Positions 60,053 to 64,000 of a stretch of 64,000 nucleotides of DNA are shown here, piece after piece. The stretch comes from Opitutaceae bacterium TAV5 (GTDB taxonomy: Bacteria > Verrucomicrobiota > Verrucomicrobiia > Opitutales > Opitutaceae): assembly GCA_000242935.3 (NCBI GenBank), contig CP007054.1, forward strand, positions 35,832 to 99,831, written 5' to 3'. The translations under genes were made by a program, and so were the position numbers. The notes beneath the pieces are model-generated. The model saw nothing but the letters and a program-made list of their open reading frames with translations, ran no database searches and had not been told where the DNA came from. Position 1 is the stretch's first letter. Each line of letters opens with the position of its first letter.

Positions 60053-61318
60053 ATGTTGGCGCTGGTGGACTGCAACAATTTCTACGCCTCGTGCGAGCGC
60101 GTATTCCGGCCATCGCTGGAGGGTCGGCCGGTCGTGGTCTTGTCGAACAATGACGGTTGCGTGATTGCCCGCAGCCAGGAAGCGAAGGAGCTCGGCTACC
60201 GGATGGGTGATGCCTGGCATCTGATCCGCGCCAAGCTCGGCAGGGACGGGGTGGAAGTTTGCAGCAGCAACTACACCCTTTACGGGGACATGAGCCGGCG
60301 GGTGGCCGAGACGCTGTGGGGTTTCGCTGTTCGTATGGAAAATTACTCCATCGACGAGAGCTTTCTGGAACTGCCGGACGACTGTAATCTGCGCGCGGTC
60401 GGGACCGCAATCCGGCGCACCGTGTACAAGCATACCGGGATTCCGGTCTCCGTCGGCATCGCACCGACGAAAGTGCTCGCGAAGGCATCGAACCGTCATG
60501 CCAAACGGACTACGAGCACCGGAGGCGTGTTTGTCTGGCCGGCGGTTGCCGGCGAACAGGACACCCTGCTCGCCTCGATGGGGACCTCGGAGGTATGGGG
60601 AATCGGCCGACGGCTGGCTGCACGTCTCGACGCGATCGGAGTCCACTCCGCGATGGATCTCCGCAACTTGTCCGCCGAGGTCGCCCGCCGGATGCTCACT
60701 GTGACCGGACATCGCATCGTGCTCGAACTGCGAGGAACGCCGTGCATCGCTCTGGAGGACGTGGCTCCTGACAACAAGACCGTGTGCTCGGCGAAAGGTT
60801 TTGGCAGACACCTGGGCGAATTTGGGGAGATTCGCGAAGCCCTCTGCACCTACGTGAGCACGCTGGCCGCAAAGCTCCGGGCCCAGCGGAGCACGGCCGG
60901 GCACGTGCAGGTCTGGCTGGAAGTGGCGTCGGGAAGGCCGGGGACAGGACCTGCACCGATGGCGGGCAGGGATATTATTCACCCTACTGCCGATACGGGT
61001 ATCCTCTGTTCGGCTGCCTGTGAACTGCTGGGGCAGGTCTTCCGCAATGGGAACCGTTACCGCAGAGTCGGCGTTTTGTTTGGCGAGCTTGGTCATGCCG
61101 GAGCCATCCAGTGCGCGTTTGCCGATGCGTCTCCGGAGGTGTCGGCCCGCCGACGAGCCCTGATGGAAACAATGGACCGGCTCAACGCGTCAATGGGCCG
61201 CGCTGTCGTGCATGTCGGGTCGGCCGCCGGTGAAAAGCCGGCCTGGCGAATGCGCCAGAAGTTTCTCAGCCGGCGTTATACCACACGCTGGGATGAACTG
61301 TTGACCGCCACAGCCTGA
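60053..61318 (+). CDS. umuC: UmuC-like Y-family DNA polymerase
   Basis: The 421-aa protein starts [18 protein letters not shown] and carries the catalytic [10 protein letters not shown] and the little-finger region; the length and motifs are those of intact UmuC/RumB. It copies past lesions with low fidelity. Plasmid umuDC (mucAB, rumAB) is common on conjugative elements and may help establishment as single-stranded DNA. Host SOS control is expected, but I did not identify a LexA box. Confidence 0.93.
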   Translation: MLALVDCNNFYASCERVFRPSLEGRPVVVLSNNDGCVIARSQEAKELGYRMGDAWHLIRAKLGRDGVEVCSSNYTLYGDMSRRVAETLWGFAVRMENYSIDESFLELPDDCNLRAVGTAIRRTVYKHTGIPVSVGIAPTKVLAKASNRHAKRTTSTGGVFVWPAVAGEQDTLLASMGTSEVWGIGRRLAARLDAIGVHSAMDLRNLSAEVARRMLTVTGHRIVLELRGTPCIALEDVAPDNKTVCSAKGFGRHLGEFGEIREALCTYVSTLAAKLRAQRSTAGHVQVWLEVASGRPGTGPAPMAGRDIIHPTADTGILCSAACELLGQVFRNGNRYRRVGVLFGELGHAGAIQCAFADASPEVSARRRALMETMDRLNASMGRAVVHVGSAAGEKPAWRMRQKFLSRRYTTRWDELLTATA

Positions 61319-61357
61319 CCCGGTCAATTATTGCGTTAAGTAAAACCAATAGTATCT

Positions 61358-61936
61358 ATGGAAATAACAAAGCAGGTTGTTGCAATTCATGAAGCAGGGC
61401 ATCTGTTAATCATCCTGGCCACCCCCCTTCGAGATATTATACAGCATGCAAAACTTTTCGAGAATGAAGGTACATGGGAAGGGGAAGTTGCGGTAGATTA
61501 CACTGGCAACAATAAAATCCCCAATGAATCAGTCTATGACGTTGCCAAAGGGATGGGTGGCCCACTGACCCAGATCCACTTTCATCCGGAGTCAATTCCC
61601 GAACCGCTTTTGGAACTGATTAACAAGCATCAAGGGTTGCTCGCGGCTACTCAGCACATAGTTAAGGAGAAAATGAATATCTCCACCAACTGGTGGCCGG
61701 ATCTGCAAAGATGGATCGATTATTGTAAGACGAATTTTCGCAATGACAGTCCGGGCTATTATGCAATCGAGAAGGATATTTGCGATTCTTTATCTGTCCC
61801 ACTCGTTTCGGACACCGTCCATTTTCTAGCGGAAAAACTGGTTCTAAAAGGGAAATTAACGCGAGAGGAATTATTGTCTTATCCACAAGATATGTTTCCG
61901 GTTTATCAGTTTCCTGAACGTCTCAGAATATTCTAG
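61358..61936 (+). CDS. Hypothetical protein with HEAGH motif
   Basis: The 192-aa protein has HEAGH at 11-15, the zinc-binding signature of M41-like peptidases (HExxH), close to the N terminus. The remainder is helical without a clear third ligand or an AAA domain. The gene is markedly more AT-rich than its surroundings, suggesting recent acquisition. Peptidase activity is only a possibility. Confidence 0.55.
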   Translation: MEITKQVVAIHEAGHLLIILATPLRDIIQHAKLFENEGTWEGEVAVDYTGNNKIPNESVYDVAKGMGGPLTQIHFHPESIPEPLLELINKHQGLLAATQHIVKEKMNISTNWWPDLQRWIDYCKTNFRNDSPGYYAIEKDICDSLSVPLVSDTVHFLAEKLVLKGKLTREELLSYPQDMFPVYQFPERLRIF

Positions 61937-62239
61937 GAGCACGTCATGGCGCTGCCTCACCCCATGGTCCGGCAACCCCACAGTGAGGGCATTCCGGTCC
62001 TTCCGTGGTTGAGGCGTGGCAGTGCCAGCAATCGCGAACGCACACAATACCATCAAACCCTGCGCCAAGGCTAACGTCCGCAAGGCTTCCCGATTGTCCG
62101 GCCTAACAAAAGCCGCTGGCGGGCTTCTGTGGTCCCTGGTCATCATTTCTGGATAGCATCGCCACCTCATCATAATCAAGATTTTCTAACCAAGTCTCAA
62201 TATACAAGAGGCTGTGCCTTTGCCGTAGTTTTGGTTGTG
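61937..62239. other. Intergenic segment with cassette-edge-like sequences
   Basis: No supportable gene. GCCTAACAAAAGCCGCTGGC near 62099 and, on the minus strand, GCGGACGTTAGCC near 62068-62080 resemble attC edges. With the AT-rich genes on both sides this may be a relic of cassette exchange. A complete attC could not be folded by eye. Confidence 0.3.
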
Positions 62240-62536
62240 CTATCCATTTTTAGGTGCAGGTGGCCTGTATTGCACCGCAAACCAGTAATCTGTTTTCAAC
62301 CACTCCGGACCGGTATATTCAGGCGCGCCTTCGCCGGGAAACACCAGCACCGACTGAAATTCGACATTTTTCCCGCCCCACTGGAACTCCCGTTTGCCTG
62401 CATCGTAGGTGTGATTTGTATCGGTCAAAAAAGGATGGGTCATTCTTACCGCCCTATAAGCAGCATCCGCAATGGTCGTGACCCCCGGAATGGTGTACTG
62501 GCACCACCCGTAATGTTGCTTTAACTCAACTTGCAT
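62240..62536 (-). CDS. Hypothetical 98-aa protein
   Basis: I choose the ATG at 62536 because GAGGAGG lies 5 bases ahead of it; a start at 62569 is also open. The protein (MQVELKQHYGWCQYTIPGVTTIADAAYRAVR...) is rich in aromatic residues and appears to be a compact alpha/beta fold. No family is recognised. It lies 63 bases downstream of the RepA gene on the same strand. Confidence 0.5.
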   Translation of the reverse strand: MQVELKQHYGWCQYTIPGVTTIADAAYRAVRMTHPFLTDTNHTYDAGKREFQWGGKNVEFQSVLVFPGEGAPEYTGPEWLKTDYWFAVQYRPPAPKNG

Positions 62537-62598
62537 GCTTGCCTCCTCATCCTGAACAGCAGTATTCATATTTTGGGACTCTGATTGAAGGGTAATGT

Positions 62599-63990
62599 TT
62601 ATTTCTCGATCTGCAACGGGCTTGGTTTCAATAGCAGGCCGGTTTCATCCAGTTCATAATTAAGCCCACCTCGCCAATGCGGAGCAATCACCCGGATAAT
62701 GTCACCAAGTCGGGCGCGAAAGTCGCGTTCGCGTCTGTAGGTAGAGCCGAACTGCTCAAACAGCTTGTCTGTCGGTATGTGCAATTCGGAAGCACCGTGA
62801 GTATTCATCAGAAAATTCCGGTAACAGAGCCACCCGTAAACATCCAGACCCAACGAACTTCTCCGGAGAATTCTTATTACCCCCTGATCTATCGGAAAGG
62901 AATTCTGCATCATATTCTGGAAGAACTCTTCATGCAGGATAATATAAGATTCGAAGTCCAGTTGGGGTCCCGTTCCGAGACCGGAACTGAACCACCATTC
63001 AGTTTCCTTCGCGAGCGGAGGAAAATATTTTGTGTTAATCCCCTCGATGTAGCCATCCAGATTCGTGCGTCGTTTGGTCTCGACCAGCGACATACGCGAC
63101 GCAAACAGACGTTTGCATTGCTCGGACACAGCGATGTAGTTTTTCTTGTTATCGCTCACCCCGAGGGCTTTCAGGAAAGCATAGATGCTACGGCCAAGGC
63201 TGATTCTGGGGTTCCCTGTCAGCTTCACCTGGGTTGCGATGTGGTACAAGGCCAGCCGGGGAAAGCTGCCATAAGGCAAACCCAAGGGTTTGCCGGTGAT
63301 CGAATCGATGCCGGTTTGTACGACCAGCATTTTCCGGCCATTGGTCCGCTGCCACACCGTGGCATTGCCAGGATCAAGGTGTGGGAGACTCGCTTGGACA
63401 AGGCTGACCGAGGAGTACGTTATTTCGCCCCTTTCCTTTGCAGTCTTCTCCTGGATCAACTTGGTCTGGGTCATCGCACGCTCTATACGACGGCGCAGCC
63501 TTTCATCCTGCTCTTTGGTGTAGATCGGCGTCTCGATCAGGCTAAGCTGGATTGGCTGCTTTTCCTTTTCCCTAGTCGCCGGGTGTGGGGTCTTTGGAGC
63601 AACCGCCAGCACTTCCTCCCTGGAAGCATGGAACCTCGGCGTCAGGCCGGCGATCCGGTGCAGGAGCAGCCCGATTATCATGCCGGTAGGATTCCGCGGC
63701 TTGGCCCCGCCGTACTCGTTGCCGCGCATATCGCGCACCTGCTCCCTGTCGGCTACATCCGCGCAAAAATCCTCAAACTTGTCTTCCCCTACAAGTCCGC
63801 GTGCTTTCTCGAAAAAGGTTCTCGATGTTTTGAGGATGACGCCGGCAGCATGAAGTTTCTCCTCTTCGTAGGGGCTGATGGCCTGGGGAAGGGTGGCGTC
63901 GTATGAGGCTTTGGTACCGCCGGAAGCTAACCATGCCTTGAGTAGGGGTCTTTCCGAAGCAGGCGACTTTCTGGGTTTTTTTGGTTCCAT
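62599..63990 (-). CDS. repA: RepA-type plasmid replication initiator
   Basis: The 463-aa protein contains the RepA_C pattern: GLPYGSFPRLALYHIATQVKLTGNPRISLGRSIYAFLKALG (about 235-280), with later LDVYGWLCYRNF. Such initiators bind an origin and start theta replication. The frame stays open to the window edge, so a few more N-terminal residues may exist. An internal bidirectional origin is what hairpin-ended replicons such as N15 use. The origin itself was not located. Confidence 0.82.
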   Translation of the reverse strand: MEPKKPRKSPASERPLLKAWLASGGTKASYDATLPQAISPYEEEKLHAAGVILKTSRTFFEKARGLVGEDKFEDFCADVADREQVRDMRGNEYGGAKPRNPTGMIIGLLLHRIAGLTPRFHASREEVLAVAPKTPHPATREKEKQPIQLSLIETPIYTKEQDERLRRRIERAMTQTKLIQEKTAKERGEITYSSVSLVQASLPHLDPGNATVWQRTNGRKMLVVQTGIDSITGKPLGLPYGSFPRLALYHIATQVKLTGNPRISLGRSIYAFLKALGVSDNKKNYIAVSEQCKRLFASRMSLVETKRRTNLDGYIEGINTKYFPPLAKETEWWFSSGLGTGPQLDFESYIILHEEFFQNMMQNSFPIDQGVIRILRRSSLGLDVYGWLCYRNFLMNTHGASELHIPTDKLFEQFGSTYRRERDFRARLGDIIRVIAPHWRGGLNYELDETGLLLKPSPLQIEK

Positions 63991-64000
63991 CGTCGCCGGA

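Noticed and set aside
61871..62179. 102-aa minus-strand frame between the HEAGH gene and the 98-aa gene
   Set aside because: It overlaps the HEAGH gene end and the cassette-like debris, with no ribosome site and a composition typical of non-coding sequence.
1..64000. Protelomerase, tyrosine recombinase, transposase, rRNA or tRNA genes
   Set aside because: I looked for R-H-R-Y recombinase motifs, DDE transposase context and tRNA-like structures and found none that I could support in this window.

Overview
This window looks like one end of a large mobile replicon of a Gram-negative bacterium. The Gram-negative call rests on a secretin, a lipobox lipoprotein and a signal-peptided beta-barrel ending in Phe. 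Base composition and the PilM/N/O-type secretion operon would fit Verrucomicrobiota, but no marker gene here proves a phylum. There is no rRNA, tRNA or core metabolism. A RepA-type initiator, partition genes, a MOBF relaxase, a TraG coupling protein, TraK/L/M-like genes, a T4SS gene set, SSB and UmuDC point to a conjugative plasmid or extrachromosomal element.

The most unusual part is the left end. Bases 1-4185 form one giant inverted repeat: base n mirrors base 4186-n, so every gene from 2471 to 4185 recurs on the other strand between 1 and 1715. Wherever I compared them, the arms match, except in the central 175 bases (2006-2180). There the two sides differ at 13 sites, all T(W)AG-type. The outermost seven are spaced exactly 6 bases apart, and T/T oppositions alternate with A/A. 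This is what reading through a covalently closed, incompletely paired hairpin telomere of a linear replicon would give. The first genes inward are a 287-aa unknown protein with a CTAG-repeat palindrome in front, a 180-aa unknown, and a 505-aa RusA-type Holliday-junction resolvase fused to an HTH and a long basic tail. I propose that this resolvase processes the telomere junctions, by analogy with poxviruses.

6.5-18.5 kb (minus strand) is a complete-looking type IV pilus/type II secretion-like operon: PilT, secretin, PilB, pilin, PilM/N, PilO, a coiled-coil protein, a nested gene pair, PilP/GspC-like, GspF and a minor pseudopilin. 18.8-20.8 kb holds remnants or modules of a polyvalent (ART/PBECR-like) protein. 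20.8-23.2 kb encodes an outer-membrane barrel and a secreted Ig-repeat adhesin. 23.3-31.9 kb is a T4SS operon (TrbL, TrbJ, lipoprotein, VirB4, VirB3, VirB2-like) in which no VirB8/9/10 was found. 32.0-38.6 kb is one 2208-aa methyltransferase-helicase.

38.7-47.1 kb (minus strand) carries a small membrane protein, a winged-HTH protein, a RES/Xre toxin-antitoxin pair, a zinc-ribbon/OB protein, a Fic protein, SSB and traM/L/K-like genes. TraG starts divergently at 47.2 kb. 50.6-51.9 kb is a gene-free array of 8-bp TGCCAGTT-like iterons in front of parA/parB-like genes. 52-57 kb holds small regulators, an integron-cassette-like gene, a truncated LysR gene and an AAA-ATPase two-gene module. 57-64 kb holds a candidate nic site, the relaxase, UmuDC, an HEAGH protein and RepA running to the right edge.

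Four minus-strand operons start behind the same promoter-like block (YYGWAA, 19 bases ending in GACAAGK, then YATWAM). This suggests coordinated control of pilus, adhesin, T4SS and tra genes.
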